Shown here piece by piece: positions 1 through 8,576 of a stretch of 64,000 bases of DNA (position 1 is the stretch's first letter; each line of letters starts with the position of its first letter). The position numbers were made by a program, and so were the translations under genes. The stretch lies in assembly GCF_014196805.1 (NCBI RefSeq), contig NZ_JACIEI010000003.1, forward strand, positions 1-64,000, read 5' to 3'. This stretch comes from Sulfitobacter undariae. Lineage in GTDB: Bacteria; Pseudomonadota; Alphaproteobacteria; Rhodobacterales; Rhodobacteraceae. The notes beneath the pieces were generated by a model. The model was given only the letters and a program-made list of their open reading frames with translations. It made no database searches and had not been told where the DNA came from.

Positions 1-73
1 AGCGCTCCATGGAGAAACTCCCTTATAATCCATCTGTCAGGGCTGAATCTCAGATCAGGGGCTCACAAGGAAG

Positions 74-319
74 GTGGGGTGGGCGCACCGCTTACGCTAT
101 ATGCACCACCAGCGTTGTGAAATTGACCGTCGATCCGTTCGGGTCCGACTGACCGAGCGGGGCCGGAACATCCGTGATCTGGTTTCAAACCTGTTCTTGC
201 GCCACGCAGGCGGATTGGAAGACCGTGGCGTGTTGGGGCCGGAAGGCGTGATCGAAATCACAGCATCACTCAAGCGGGTAGAACGCTATTGGGTCGATCA
301 AATCCGCTACATTTACTAA
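74..319 (+). pseudogene. 5'-truncated MarR-family regulator remnant (LdtR-like)
   Basis: From the tyrosine at position 98 to the stop, the reading frame matches the C-terminal half of LdtR-like MarR regulators: the wing with EIDRRSVRVRLTERG, then the dimerisation helices ending in ERYWVDQIRYIY. Such proteins are normally about 150-170 residues; only about 73 are left here. The recognition helix and N-terminus are missing. The frame is closed upstream by a TGA at 44-46, and neither other frame of bases 1-73 reads as the missing part. The GTG at 74 is only the first available start codon. The join between unrelated bases and intact family sequence suggests a deletion or rearrangement, though an assembly error is possible. 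It should not bind DNA as a normal winged helix. Confidence 0.7.
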
Positions 320-398
320 GCTACAGAGGTAGGGTGTGGCACGTAGGTTTGCCGCATCCTCTCTCCGAGTTTGTATGAAAGCAACACGTCGGGTCGCG

Positions 399-1097
399 TT
401 ATTTCATGGACAGCACCAGCCCGTCCAATTCACGCAGCAGCTTGATTTCCATGGCCGCTGCATAGTCCTCAAACCCGTTTGCGGTTTCTACAAACGCATT
501 CGGTCCCAAGATTACATCGGCGCGAAAATATGCGGCAAGCCCACCACCTAAATCTTGGGTGTTGTCAGCGTCGATGACCAGTGCGTTGATCGTAACGCCT
601 TGGGCTTCGATCTGGGCCTTTAGGTTGCGGGGGCGGGGGCCAAGGTTGCTTTTGCCATCGCCAGAAATGTCTAATGTCCGCTGCCAGCAATGGCTGCGTT
701 CTGACAAATGCTGTGCCCCTCTCAACATCGCAACGCCCAATGCCGTTCCCGGCGTTGATCCCTCCCGACGGGTCACGCCTAGCAACTGCGCAATCACGGC
801 GTCCAATGTCGAGGGGGATGTGATCCGTGTCCAGGGGACCAGTGTCATCAGGTCTTGTGGACCGCTCCACTCATAGATCAACAGCTCAACGGGGGCGTCG
901 ATTTGTTCCAGCAGTGCAGCACGGACAGCAGTACTGCCCAAGGCCTGCGCCAGCCCGTCCATTTGCAGGCGGTATTCACGGGCATCCACAGACCCCGAAA
1001 CATCCAGCCCCAAAGCCAGCGCCTGACGACAGGTTTCTGCCCTCGCCGAATGCCCCAGACCCATCACAAGACATGCCGCAAGCAATGCTGTTTTCAT
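399..1097 (-). CDS. DUF1194 (VWA-like) secreted protein
   Basis: The 232-residue product starts with a signal peptide (about residues 1-20, ending SARA). It then has a von Willebrand A-type metal-site motif, DVSGS at residues 32-36, which marks the DUF1194 family of periplasmic or exported VWA-like proteins found in Alphaproteobacteria. A second conserved segment, TLDISGDGKSN, lies about residue 145. The family has no established function; a VWA fold implies metal-dependent protein binding. The gene stands alone on the minus strand, downstream of glyoxalase I and convergent with the MarR remnant. Family assignment is firm and role is unknown. Confidence 0.85.
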   Translation of the reverse strand: MKTALLAACLVMGLGHSARAETCRQALALGLDVSGSVDAREYRLQMDGLAQALGSTAVRAALLEQIDAPVELLIYEWSGPQDLMTLVPWTRITSPSTLDAVIAQLLGVTRREGSTPGTALGVAMLRGAQHLSERSHCWQRTLDISGDGKSNLGPRPRNLKAQIEAQGVTINALVIDADNTQDLGGGLAAYFRADVILGPNAFVETANGFEDYAAAMEIKLLRELDGLVLSMK

Positions 1098-1164
1098 CCT
1101 GTGGTTTCCTCAGATAACAGCGCGTGTTCGGCGGCAAAGAGGAGCCTTGCCGCCGAAGAGGGGA

Positions 1165-1599
1165 TTACCAGCTGCCGGTGTTGCCCAAAGATGTCCAAGG
1201 TTCTGCTGGCGCCAGTGCATCCCCTTCTTGCAACAGCTCAACCGAGATGTTGTCAGGAGATCGTATGAAAGCCATACGCCCGTCATGAGGAGGGCGGTTG
1301 ATGGTCACGCCATTGTCCATCAGGAATTGGCAGGTTTCATAGATGTTTTCAACGGAATAGGCCAAGTGGCCAAAGTGACGGCTGTCTGAGGGCAGCGCAT
1401 CATCGCCGTCCCAGTTGTAGGTCAGCTCAAGGTCCGCGTGGCCGTCATCCATACCGGGAGGGCAGAGATACAGCAGAGTAAACCGCCCCTCTTTGGACTC
1501 ATAACGCTTGCGTTCCTCAAGTCCCAGCAGCTTGTAAAAGGCGAGGGACACATCGAGGTCTTTGACGCGGACCATCGTGTGAAGGAATTTGATCGGCAT
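1165..1599 (-). CDS. gloA: Lactoylglutathione lyase (glyoxalase I)
   Basis: This 144-residue VOC-fold enzyme isomerises the methylglyoxal-glutathione hemithioacetal to S-lactoylglutathione in the cytoplasm. The sequence opens FLHTMVRVKDLDVSLAFY, with the first metal-ligand His at residue 7. The other expected ligands lie in DLELTYNW (Glu), GHLAYSV (His) and SVELLQEG (Glu), as in Ni-dependent bacterial GloA. Length and motif order are normal for the family. An AGGAG ribosome-binding site sits a few bases before the ATG at 1599. The next genes on the same strand are unrelated, so it is probably its own transcript. Confidence 0.93.
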   Translation of the reverse strand: MPIKFLHTMVRVKDLDVSLAFYKLLGLEERKRYESKEGRFTLLYLCPPGMDDGHADLELTYNWDGDDALPSDSRHFGHLAYSVENIYETCQFLMDNGVTINRPPHDGRMAFIRSPDNISVELLQEGDALAPAEPWTSLGNTGSW

Positions 1600-1676
1600 G
1601 GCGGTGCTCCTTTATGGGCAATTGCGTGTTGCCCATACCCTAGCATTACGCGCCACAGTGTCGAGACACAGTGGCG

Positions 1677-3113
1677 TTAAAACGACGAGGCGATGCCGAT
1701 GCTTAGGCCCATAGTGTTCACATCATAAAGGCCGATATTGCTGTCCGTCTTCGATGCGCTCAGGCTGACTTTGGGGTTAAAGCCCATATAGTCAATATTT
1801 TTGAACGTGGCGGTCAAATCTGCCGAAATTTGAAAATCTTGGCGGCCCGATTTGTCGTGTGGCGACACATCATAGTTGCGAAAGCTGGTGCTCAGTCCAA
1901 ATTGCAGCGATGTCCCCATGACCTCACGGCCCAGCAAATAACCCGAGCGCAGGCTGACTTCCTCATACTCATAACTCGCGGTGTCAGATGCCAGAGCACT
2001 GGCTGAAATCCCCAAATAGAGGCCATTTTGATCGGCGAGCTTTTTGCTCAACCCGGCGCTAAGGGTCAATTTTTCCTGATCCGACCCCCGTTGGGCATTG
2101 CGGATATCCGCGTTCAGCCCGAAGCTAAGCTTGGACTGCGGGTTTAGGTAGTAGGACTGCCCGACGCTGGCACGCAAAAAGCTATTGTAGCGGGCACCGC
2201 CATAAAAACTCTGTCCGATGTCAGCCGTCGCGCTGAATTCACCACGTTGGTCCTCGCGCATTTTCTTAAAGCCATAGCCCAGTTGAACGGTGCCGAAGGC
2301 AAAATCGCTGCCCTCCAATCCAAGTGGTGACTGCCCTCTGCCGATCCGGTCGGCATCTTCCGCAGCCAGATCTTTCTTGGATGAGGAAGACAGTTGATAC
2401 GTGCGGTAAGAAAGGCCCATCCGCAGATCATGCGCTGTGCGTTCGGTTTGGAAAAAGCGGTAACGGGATTGAACGTTGAACCCTGTTTCCAAGCCCGACA
2501 GCGCTTTGCTTGCGGCCCCCAAAGTTAGCTCGTTACCGCCGAAAATCGGGTCCAGCACATAATAAAGCGAAGATGAATCGCGTGAAGAACCGTTGTTGAT
2601 GTTGGAACTGGGCTGCAATGTGAAAGAGAGGTTTGTCTGCCACGGGTTGCGCTGCTGGACATAGCGGAAATCTTGTGCCGCACGGGCCTCATGGGCTTTA
2701 CTTGGCGCAACTTGCCCTGCACGACGCAACCAGAGCTGCGCACGTGTGCGCTTGCCGTCCGATGACAGGGCTTGCGCCATAAGCAATGCGGCGGCGTATT
2801 TTTGATCATCTGTTTTTGATGCTTGCCATGCTGCACGGGCCGCTTTTTGTGCTGCTGCGTATTCAGCCTTTGCGCGCATGGCAAAGGCGCGGATCATCAG
2901 CGCAGTCACATCCTCGGGGTCGCGTTTCAGCAATGCATCCGTCAGGGACAGAGCAACGTCAATCTGGCCGTTGCGCATGTTTAAATCAGCGGCCAGCCTC
3001 ATTTGCTCAGCCGAGAGTCGTACGGGATCAGTGTCGGCGATTGCACAAGGCGCGGTCAGAACAGTGACCGCGCCAAAAACAACTGCAACAAAATGTCGCT
3101 TGAGAAACGTCAT
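1677..3113 (-). CDS. Slam-like outer-membrane protein (TPR + 14-strand-type barrel, DUF560)
   Basis: The 478-residue protein has a signal peptide (about 1-26), a helical TPR-like periplasmic region (about 30-155, with DVALSLTDALLKRDPEDVTAL and LLMAQALSSDGKRTRAQLWL segments), and then a long beta-rich region. That region has alternating aromatic strands and ends in IGIASSF, with the terminal Phe typical of outer-membrane barrels. This architecture matches Slam (surface lipoprotein assembly modulator), which moves specific lipoproteins to the cell surface in Neisseria and relatives. The start lies 4 bases after the stop of a TbpB-like lipoprotein gene, so the two are probably translated from one mRNA. 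Length fits the family. Slam activity in this organism is inferred from architecture and neighbour. Confidence 0.75.
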   Translation of the reverse strand: MTFLKRHFVAVVFGAVTVLTAPCAIADTDPVRLSAEQMRLAADLNMRNGQIDVALSLTDALLKRDPEDVTALMIRAFAMRAKAEYAAAQKAARAAWQASKTDDQKYAAALLMAQALSSDGKRTRAQLWLRRAGQVAPSKAHEARAAQDFRYVQQRNPWQTNLSFTLQPSSNINNGSSRDSSSLYYVLDPIFGGNELTLGAASKALSGLETGFNVQSRYRFFQTERTAHDLRMGLSYRTYQLSSSSKKDLAAEDADRIGRGQSPLGLEGSDFAFGTVQLGYGFKKMREDQRGEFSATADIGQSFYGGARYNSFLRASVGQSYYLNPQSKLSFGLNADIRNAQRGSDQEKLTLSAGLSKKLADQNGLYLGISASALASDTASYEYEEVSLRSGYLLGREVMGTSLQFGLSTSFRNYDVSPHDKSGRQDFQISADLTATFKNIDYMGFNPKVSLSASKTDSNIGLYDVNTMGLSIGIASSF

Positions 3114-3117
3114 TGGT

Positions 3118-4185
3118 TTACTCGTCTTTGCCCCGATAGACGATAAATCCGCCAGTATCGCGTGAATTACCGGCTTCTAGGACAAACACACCGACGATTT
3201 CATCCGCATTATCGCCCGCGACGATGGCATAGTAATTGCCGGTTTCATACTCGACCTCATTTCCATCGGCAGTGCGATAACTGCTCACAACCTCGCCTAC
3301 CAAGTCGCCGCTATCCTGAAGAACACCAGCCTGGACAACAAGTTGCGCGTCAGGAATTTGGGTGAGGCCAGTTCCGATTGTAGCCGCGACAGTGCCGGTG
3401 ATGTCGTTACCGTCGAGGTCAAAAACGCGGCGGTTTGAAATGCGACCATTCACACCAGCACCTTTGTCGAAATCATCGCTGTCGATGTTGATCTCAACGT
3501 CAGCGGTTGTGAATTGCAAGTCGCCGCCATCATTGGAATCACGCAAACCTGCGGACTTGCCCGTGTATTTTGCTTGTAGGGTTTCGGGCAGTGTTACACC
3601 GCCGTCGCGTTGGTAAATGAACCCGCCAAACCCGTATTTAACGTAAGCGCCTGTGCGTACGATTGCAAATTGGGTCGTCGGCACATTGCGGCCATCGGTG
3701 GTCCTGTTTTTGCTCACGCCATAAATAGCACGGTATTTAAACTGGTCGATCGCATCGCCAGTGTTTGGATCAAAGGCGAGCTCTTCCGCTTCATAAACAT
3801 TGAAACGGCCACCATTTAGGCTGCTCACGGATTTGCCACGCACGTAGGGGCTGTCTCCATCAAAGGCCAGGTTGTTTACAGTGAACGTGTCATCGTCGCT
3901 ATTGTAAGAGACGCTGTTTGCGTATCCGTCGCCGCTTTCTTCGTTTAGCTTTTCGCTTCGATAGATCGTGTCGCCAGATGTCGGAGACTCTGTTCCCGGT
4001 GGGGTGCCATCAGTGATAGCGATGCCATCGCCGTCTGTTTCGCCGCCCGTATCTGTGCCACCGTCTGTGCCACCATCCGTGCCGCTACCGCTGCCTGTAT
4101 CTGTTGCGTTTTCATCAAATGGATTGCCACCGCTGCACGCGGCAAGGCCTGCGATAAGCGCAAGACTGATAACTGTATTTTTCAC
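3118..4185 (-). CDS. TbpB-like surface lipoprotein, candidate Slam substrate
   Basis: The start chosen is GTG at 4185: it begins a lipoprotein signal (VKNTVISLALIAGLAAC) with lipobox LAAC, and GAGG lies just upstream. An open frame continues upstream to 4452, but that extension has no signal-peptide character. After the lipid-acceptor Cys there is a Gly/Thr/Asp/Ser-rich linker, typical of surface-tethered lipoproteins. Beta-rich sequence follows, ending in EIVGVFVLEAGN and GGFIVYRG, resembling the C-terminal barrel of transferrin-binding protein B and related Slam-dependent lipoproteins. Its ligand cannot be read from the sequence; no TonB receptor gene is adjacent. The mature protein is about 335 residues, smaller than TbpB, so it may hold a single lobe. 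Confidence 0.7.
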   Translation of the reverse strand: MKNTVISLALIAGLAACSGGNPFDENATDTGSGSGTDGGTDGGTDTGGETDGDGIAITDGTPPGTESPTSGDTIYRSEKLNEESGDGYANSVSYNSDDDTFTVNNLAFDGDSPYVRGKSVSSLNGGRFNVYEAEELAFDPNTGDAIDQFKYRAIYGVSKNRTTDGRNVPTTQFAIVRTGAYVKYGFGGFIYQRDGGVTLPETLQAKYTGKSAGLRDSNDGGDLQFTTADVEINIDSDDFDKGAGVNGRISNRRVFDLDGNDITGTVAATIGTGLTQIPDAQLVVQAGVLQDSGDLVGEVVSSYRTADGNEVEYETGNYYAIVAGDNADEIVGVFVLEAGNSRDTGGFIVYRGKDE

Positions 4186-4390
4186 TACTCTGCCCTCGGA
4201 AACTTTATGTTTGGTTAACGGGGACAATCGCTGCACGCTTGGCGCTTTGTCAACGATGGGTGTTAACAGTGACTGATAAACCCCTGTACCATGGCGAAAA
4301 AACAATACCATATATCGCGTTCCCGCCCGACGCTCCGCAAGATATAGTGAACAGCGAATCCATTCCAATCCGTCACAAGGACCCGCCCCC

Positions 4391-5311
4391 ATGCCGATCA
4401 GCCCAGAACAACAAGCCGAAATTGACGCGCAGCGCGCACAATCTGCACCCACTTTGCGTGCCGTCTCCGAGGGGATGGAAGCGCATCTCTATACTGCCCA
4501 CGAAGTCCTTGATCACGGGTTTATCCGCGTCATCGATTACATGGGCGACGATGCCGCCATTTGTCAGGCGGCACGGGTAAGCTATGGAAAAGGCACCAAA
4601 TCTGTACAAAATGACGAAGGGCTGATCCGCTATTTGATGCGCCATTGGCACTCCACACCTTTTGAAATGTGCGAGATTAAATTGCACGTGAAACTGCCTG
4701 TTTTTGTGGCCCGCCAGTGGATCAGACACCGGACCGCAAACGTGAATGAATACTCTGCCCGCTATTCGATTCTGGACCGTGAATTCTATATTCCTGCGCC
4801 CGAACACGTGAACGCGCAGTCCGTAGTTAACAATCAAGGCCGTGGTGGCGTGTTGGAAGGGGCGGAAGCCGCTCGTGTGCTGGAGATTCTTAAATCCGAT
4901 TCGAATCGCGCTTATGACAATTACGAGGCAATGATCGGCACCGAAGGCCCCGACGGCGAAGCCCAAGACGGTCTGGCCCGCGAATTGGCCCGCATGAACC
5001 TGCCCACCAACATCTACACGCAATGGTATTGGAAAGTTGATCTGCACAACCTCTTCCACTTCCTTCGCCTGCGCGCCGACCCCCACGCCCAATATGAAAT
5101 CCGCGTTTACGCCGATGCCATCTGCAAAGTCGTCGCCGATTGGGTGCCGGCCGCTTACGGCGCATTCGAAGACTACCGCTTGGGCGGCGCCAGCCTCTCA
5201 GGCCGCGCCTTGGACTGCATCCGCCGCATGTTGGCGGGCGAAGAAATGACGCAAGAGAACAGCGGCATGAGCAAGGGAGAATGGCGTGAGTTTGAGGGTG
5301 TGATTAGGTAA
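4391..5311 (+). CDS. thyX: FAD-dependent thymidylate synthase
   Basis: This 306-residue flavoenzyme makes dTMP from dUMP using methylenetetrahydrofolate and reduced FAD. The ThyX signature [14 protein letters not shown] is at residues 112-125, and a second conserved stretch, [19 protein letters not shown], is near residue 220. Length is at the long end but usual for alphaproteobacterial ThyX. The gene is divergent from the lipoprotein/Slam pair, with about 205 bases between starts. No thyA or dihydrofolate reductase gene is nearby. Having ThyX suggests that dihydrofolate is not produced at this step. Confidence 0.97.
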   Translation: MPISPEQQAEIDAQRAQSAPTLRAVSEGMEAHLYTAHEVLDHGFIRVIDYMGDDAAICQAARVSYGKGTKSVQNDEGLIRYLMRHWHSTPFEMCEIKLHVKLPVFVARQWIRHRTANVNEYSARYSILDREFYIPAPEHVNAQSVVNNQGRGGVLEGAEAARVLEILKSDSNRAYDNYEAMIGTEGPDGEAQDGLARELARMNLPTNIYTQWYWKVDLHNLFHFLRLRADPHAQYEIRVYADAICKVVADWVPAAYGAFEDYRLGGASLSGRALDCIRRMLAGEEMTQENSGMSKGEWREFEGVIR

Positions 5312-5636
5312 TTGCAGGTTCTATTTCCTTACCTGTAACGAGTTAAAGGGCTTGGCCCCACTCAGGGGGATGGCAACGCCTGTAGGGTGGGTGAAACCCA
5401 CGCGCATTGGATGGGTTTCATCCACCCTACAACTCACTCCAATACCCGAACCACACATACCTAATCTCCGATTGGGCAGGGAGCTTTATCCTGTACGCTG
5501 AGGTGTAATCCTATCCAGTGTACAGGCGGTGCACGCTCGGTGTACGCATGACACACCCGTTTCCCCCTCGAAAAAACTGGACTTACCACCCCACCTCGGC
5601 AAAAATGGCCGCAACAGATAACACACGAGGGACAAA
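5312..5636. other. Intergenic region after thyX with one palindromic repeat
   Basis: These 325 bases have no convincing gene. The main structure is the large inverted repeat at 5382-5430. The last 40 bases should hold the promoter and ribosome-binding site (ACGAGGGAC) of the small secreted-protein gene at 5637. Confidence 0.6.
5382..5430. repeat. REP-like palindrome (19-bp arms)
   Basis: The left arm (GTAGGGTGGGTGAAACCCA, 5382-5400) and right arm (TGGGTTTCATCCACCCTAC, 5412-5430) are reverse complements at 18 of 19 positions, with an 11-base loop. Sequence of the type GTAGGGTGGGTGAAACCCA is a recurring extragenic palindrome in many bacteria, possibly mobilised by REP-associated transposases. 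No second copy was seen in this window. It could also stop or stabilise the thyX mRNA, but no U-rich tail follows. Confidence 0.7.
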
Positions 5637-5951
5637 ATGAACAAAATCAAAGCACTACTCGTCGCGGGCACCTTTGGTCTCATGGCAGCACTGCCACAAA
5701 CCGCCGCCGCAGGGTCCGAAGCCAAAATCTTTCGCTATGAATCCACAGAAAATTACTGCCCCGCAGGCCTACAGCCTGTGTCGATCAGCGGCACAATCTG
5801 CTGTGGTGTACCGAACCAGAACATGAGCTATCAACAAGCCAAAGCGCACCCCGTTGCCAAGAAACGCGTTCAGCGCAAAGTGGTCCAGCGCACCGTATAC
5901 CGTTCGCGTGTAGATTGCCCGATTGGCACCAAAGGTTGCACGTTCGACTAA
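5637..5951 (+). CDS. Small secreted protein with paired cysteines, unknown function
   Basis: The 104-residue product has a signal peptide of about 25 residues (MNKIKALLV...TAAAG). The mature part contains NYCPAGL, TICCGVP and a C-terminal pair, DCPIGTKGC, so five cysteines remain after export. A basic stretch, KKRVQRKVVQRTVYRSR, separates the two Cys groups. I do not recognise a named family. Cys-rich exported basic proteins can be disulfide-bonded or bind metals, but nothing visible decides this. The ATG at 5637 is preceded by a GAGGGA ribosome-binding site. It stands alone on the plus strand. Confidence 0.7.
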   Translation: MNKIKALLVAGTFGLMAALPQTAAAGSEAKIFRYESTENYCPAGLQPVSISGTICCGVPNQNMSYQQAKAHPVAKKRVQRKVVQRTVYRSRVDCPIGTKGCTFD

Positions 5952-6038
5952 GCAAACCTGGTGAACTCGGCTCCAAAGGCTGGCCTCTGATCGGGGTCAG
6001 CCTTGTTCTTTTTTACCCAATTTCAAGGGACTACCACC

Positions 6039-6365
6039 ATGATTACCCTCTACGGCCTCAAAAATTGTGACACCTGCCGCAAGGCACTAAAAGCGTTGCC
6101 GGATGCCGTATTGGTCGATGTCCGTGCCGAGGGCGTGCCTGAGGATGTGATGGCGCAAGCCTTTGAGACGTTCGGCGCTGCCGCCTTGCTGAACACACGC
6201 TCTACCACATGGCGCGGGTTGGAGGAGAGCGAGCGCGCCGCACCGCCGCTTGATTTGATCGCCAAGCACCCCGCCTTGATGAAGCGCCCGCTGATCCAAG
6301 CGGACGATACTTTGTTTCTCGGCTGGACGGCCGATGTGCAAACCGCCCTAGCGGCGCGGGGTTAA
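6039..6365 (+). CDS. ArsC/Spx-family thioredoxin-fold protein
   Basis: The start is set at ATG 6039, which has AAGGGA eight bases upstream and begins the family sequence MITLYGLKNCDTC; the frame extends further upstream but with no such support. The 108-residue product has the CxxC motif (NCDTCRKAL) and the later segments LLNTRSTTWR and ALMKRPLI, as in the arsenate-reductase-like YffB/Spx group. These proteins may act as glutathione- or thioredoxin-dependent reductases, and the substrate is unknown for this branch. There are no arsenic-resistance genes nearby, so arsenate reduction is doubtful. Its 3' end overlaps the convergent doxX gene by 18 bases. Confidence 0.85.
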   Translation: MITLYGLKNCDTCRKALKALPDAVLVDVRAEGVPEDVMAQAFETFGAAALLNTRSTTWRGLEESERAAPPLDLIAKHPALMKRPLIQADDTLFLGWTADVQTALAARG

Positions 6366-6896
6366 AGCGCGGTCAAGCGACAGTGGCCCAGCCCCTTTGA
6401 ACACCAAGACCAACAGCAAAAACACCCAAAGTGCGCGTTGATCCATGATGATCCCGTCAGGAAAGCGGTCAAACCACGCGCCTAGCACTTTGGCATCCGC
6501 CCAGCCGCCATGGCCGTAAAGATCGGTCAGCGATTGCACAGCGATAAATCCGATCATCCCCAGCGCTGCCAAGCGGGTGAACAACCCCAGCACAACCAGC
6601 GCAGGCAGGATGAACTCCGCCCAAGTCCCAAACAGCACAATCAGCTTTTGCAACATGTTGAATTGATCGGTGTCATAGCCAAGCGCCTCCATCATTCGTG
6701 GGAACATCTGCACGTAAGCCCCTGTAGAAGGAGAGAAAATGCCGCCAAACCCGTCGCCTAATTTGGTCAGGCCTGATACCCAGAAGTACATCAAAAAGAT
6801 CGCCGCGAACAGCAGACGCGCCAGTGTCGGTAGCAGCCAGTCGGCGCGCTCCAGCGTGTCGGTGAGGCGGGTGTAGAGCGAGAAAATGGGGGTCAT
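6348..6896 (-). CDS. DoxX-family membrane protein of the bufferin operon
   Basis: The 182-residue protein has four or so hydrophobic segments: around residues 22-45, 85-112, 113-130 and 155-172. Its LPTLARLLFAAIFLMYFWVSGLTKL and TWAEFILPALVVLGLFTRLAAL stretches are DoxX-type. In characterised bufferin loci a DoxX protein (BufD/HvfD) is the last gene and may supply electrons or redox balance at the inner membrane during maturation or export. Here it follows the bufC-like gene with an ATGA overlap, which indicates translational coupling. The role is inferred from the operon; the family itself is clear. Confidence 0.88.
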   Translation of the reverse strand: MTPIFSLYTRLTDTLERADWLLPTLARLLFAAIFLMYFWVSGLTKLGDGFGGIFSPSTGAYVQMFPRMMEALGYDTDQFNMLQKLIVLFGTWAEFILPALVVLGLFTRLAALGMIGFIAVQSLTDLYGHGGWADAKVLGAWFDRFPDGIIMDQRALWVFLLLVLVFKGAGPLSLDRALTPRR

Positions 6897-7645
6897 TTGG
6901 GGTCCTTTTGGGGGGCGCAGAAGGTCTGTGCCTGTAGGGTCAGTGTCAGTGTGGTGGCAAAATTAAACTCGGGCGCGGCGGTTGTTGCTGTCTCGATTGC
7001 GGTCCCGACATCTTGGGTCATCAACGCGTCTATCCAAGTGGCTGCGCCCGTTGGCAGCAGGTGCACGGCAGGGTCAAAGGCGGGGCGGGTGATCATCACC
7101 GCTTGACCCACCGCACGCGGTTGCGGCGCATCGGGCTGGGTCGCGCGACACCACAGATCATGCAGCGGCCAGCGCGAGCGTAAAACACGTGTCGAAGGCG
7201 CGCGCGTCAGCCGTATTTGGGCTAGCACTTCTGGCGTGGCTTGCAGCGTGTTCGGATCAAAGGGCAGGGCATCAGCCGCGTGATAAGAGGCGCGGATTTC
7301 CAGATCCAGCCGTGCCACATCAGCCAGATATCCAAGATGGGCCAAGGGCTCAAACCCTGCCAGAAATTCAGGAAATTCAACGCCGTAATGCATCATCAGC
7401 GGTGAGGCAGGCGGGTGCAACCGCACGTACATCGGTACAAGGCTGTCGAAGTTATTTGGGCCCAGCAGGGCGCGTACAGTCGGGAAGGCAAGCTTCATTG
7501 CCTCAATCAGCGAGACGACAACGTTGTTTCGGTAGACCGCATAGCGGCGACCAGCGGGCGCACCTGCGCCGTCCAACAGGCCACTGGGTACAGGCGCATC
7601 AGCATCCAGCAATGCGGCGCGGAACTCGGTCTGGGTGACGTGCAT
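6893..7645 (-). CDS. MNIO partner protein (DUF2063, BufC/HvfC type)
   Basis: The 250-residue product starts VTQTEFRAALLD and contains GRRYAVYRNNVVVSLIEAMKLAFPTVRALLG at about 33-62, the hallmark of the DUF2063 N-terminal domain. Families with this domain were once called putative DNA-binding. In bufferin-type RiPP clusters the protein is the partner of the DUF692 oxidase and helps present the precursor. Its ATG overlaps the stop of the bufB-like gene by one base (TGATG), so the two are probably made in fixed ratio. C-terminal residues 150-250 are divergent. No helix-turn-helix motif is evident by eye, favouring the partner-protein role. Confidence 0.85.
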   Translation of the reverse strand: MHVTQTEFRAALLDADAPVPSGLLDGAGAPAGRRYAVYRNNVVVSLIEAMKLAFPTVRALLGPNNFDSLVPMYVRLHPPASPLMMHYGVEFPEFLAGFEPLAHLGYLADVARLDLEIRASYHAADALPFDPNTLQATPEVLAQIRLTRAPSTRVLRSRWPLHDLWCRATQPDAPQPRAVGQAVMITRPAFDPAVHLLPTGAATWIDALMTQDVGTAIETATTAAPEFNFATTLTLTLQAQTFCAPQKDPK

Positions 7646-8505
7646 CAGCTTGCCTGCAGCAAGGCGAGGGCGCTGGCAGCACGCTCTGCTTCTACGCGTA
7701 GGACGGGCCAGTCTGGCACGTCAGTGTCCCATTCCACCAAAACGGGTTTGGGGCCGCTTCGGGCCAACGTATAGTCCAGCAGCGCCCAAACTGGGTCAAC
7801 CACGGGGGCACCGTGGCTGTCGATCAACAAGGGCGCGCCATGATCATCGCTGTCTTCGTCATGTCCGCCAACATGCACTTCGTGCACGGCCTCCAGCGGG
7901 TAAGCGTCAATATAGGCATGGGGGGCTAGGCCAAGATTTGTGCATGAAACAAAGACATTGTTCACATCTAGCAACAAACCACAGCCTGTCTTGTGGACAA
8001 GTGCCGCCAAAAAGTCGGTCTCGGAGAGGGTGCTTTCGGCAAAGGCGAGGTAGCTGGAAGGATTTTCCAGCAGCATTTGGCGGCCCAACGTATCTTGCAC
8101 CTGCGCGATATGATCAGCCACGCGTGTTAGGGTGGTGGCTGTATAGGGCAGGGGCAGCAGATCATTCAGGAACTCGGCACCATGGGTAGACCACGCAAGA
8201 TGCTCAGAGAAGCTGGCGGGGTTGGTGCGGTCCAACAGGGTGCGCAGGCGTGTGAGGTGGGCACGGTCCAGCGGTGTCTCGCCGCCGATTGACAGGCCAA
8301 CGCCGTGTACGGAAAGGGCGAAATCTTCGCTCAGCGCGCGCAGTTGCGCGTGTGGGCGGCCGCCATCGCCCATGTAATTCTCGGCATGAACCTCAATCCA
8401 TTCAACAGGGCCGGGGGCTTCACGCATCTGATTGAAATGTTGGGGTTTATATCCGACGCCGACGCTGTTTGGCAGGCGGCGGGGAGGGGAGGATTGGTCA
8501 AACAT
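7645..8505 (-). CDS. DUF692 multinuclear non-heme iron oxidase (MNIO, BufB/HvfB type)
   Basis: The start is placed at ATG 8505 because GGAG lies nine bases upstream; a TTG at 8520 would add five residues without support. The 286-residue product carries the MNIO metal-site segments in order: [55 protein letters not shown] and [12 protein letters not shown] enzymes use a cluster of two or three irons to modify cysteines of ribosomal peptides, for example to thiooxazoles in bufferins or oxazolone-thioamides in methanobactin. The predicted substrate is the Cys-containing precursor encoded 71 bases upstream. The enzyme class is certain from motifs; the product chemistry is inferred. Confidence 0.92.
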   Translation of the reverse strand: MFDQSSPPRRLPNSVGVGYKPQHFNQMREAPGPVEWIEVHAENYMGDGGRPHAQLRALSEDFALSVHGVGLSIGGETPLDRAHLTRLRTLLDRTNPASFSEHLAWSTHGAEFLNDLLPLPYTATTLTRVADHIAQVQDTLGRQMLLENPSSYLAFAESTLSETDFLAALVHKTGCGLLLDVNNVFVSCTNLGLAPHAYIDAYPLEAVHEVHVGGHDEDSDDHGAPLLIDSHGAPVVDPVWALLDYTLARSGPKPVLVEWDTDVPDWPVLRVEAERAASALALLQAS

Positions 8506-8576
8506 TGCAATACACTCCAATCATAAGAGGGGGGGGCAACAGGCCCGTGCAGCTGGCACAGGCCTGTCGGAATAGT

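Noticed and set aside
4186-4452. N-terminal extension of the TbpB-like lipoprotein up to 4452
   Set aside because: It lacks a signal sequence and breaks the lipobox logic; GTG 4185 gives a proper lipoprotein signal and has GAGG upstream.
6003-6038. TTG start for the ArsC-like gene
   Set aside because: ATG 6039 has a well-spaced AAGGGA and begins the family sequence; the extension does not.
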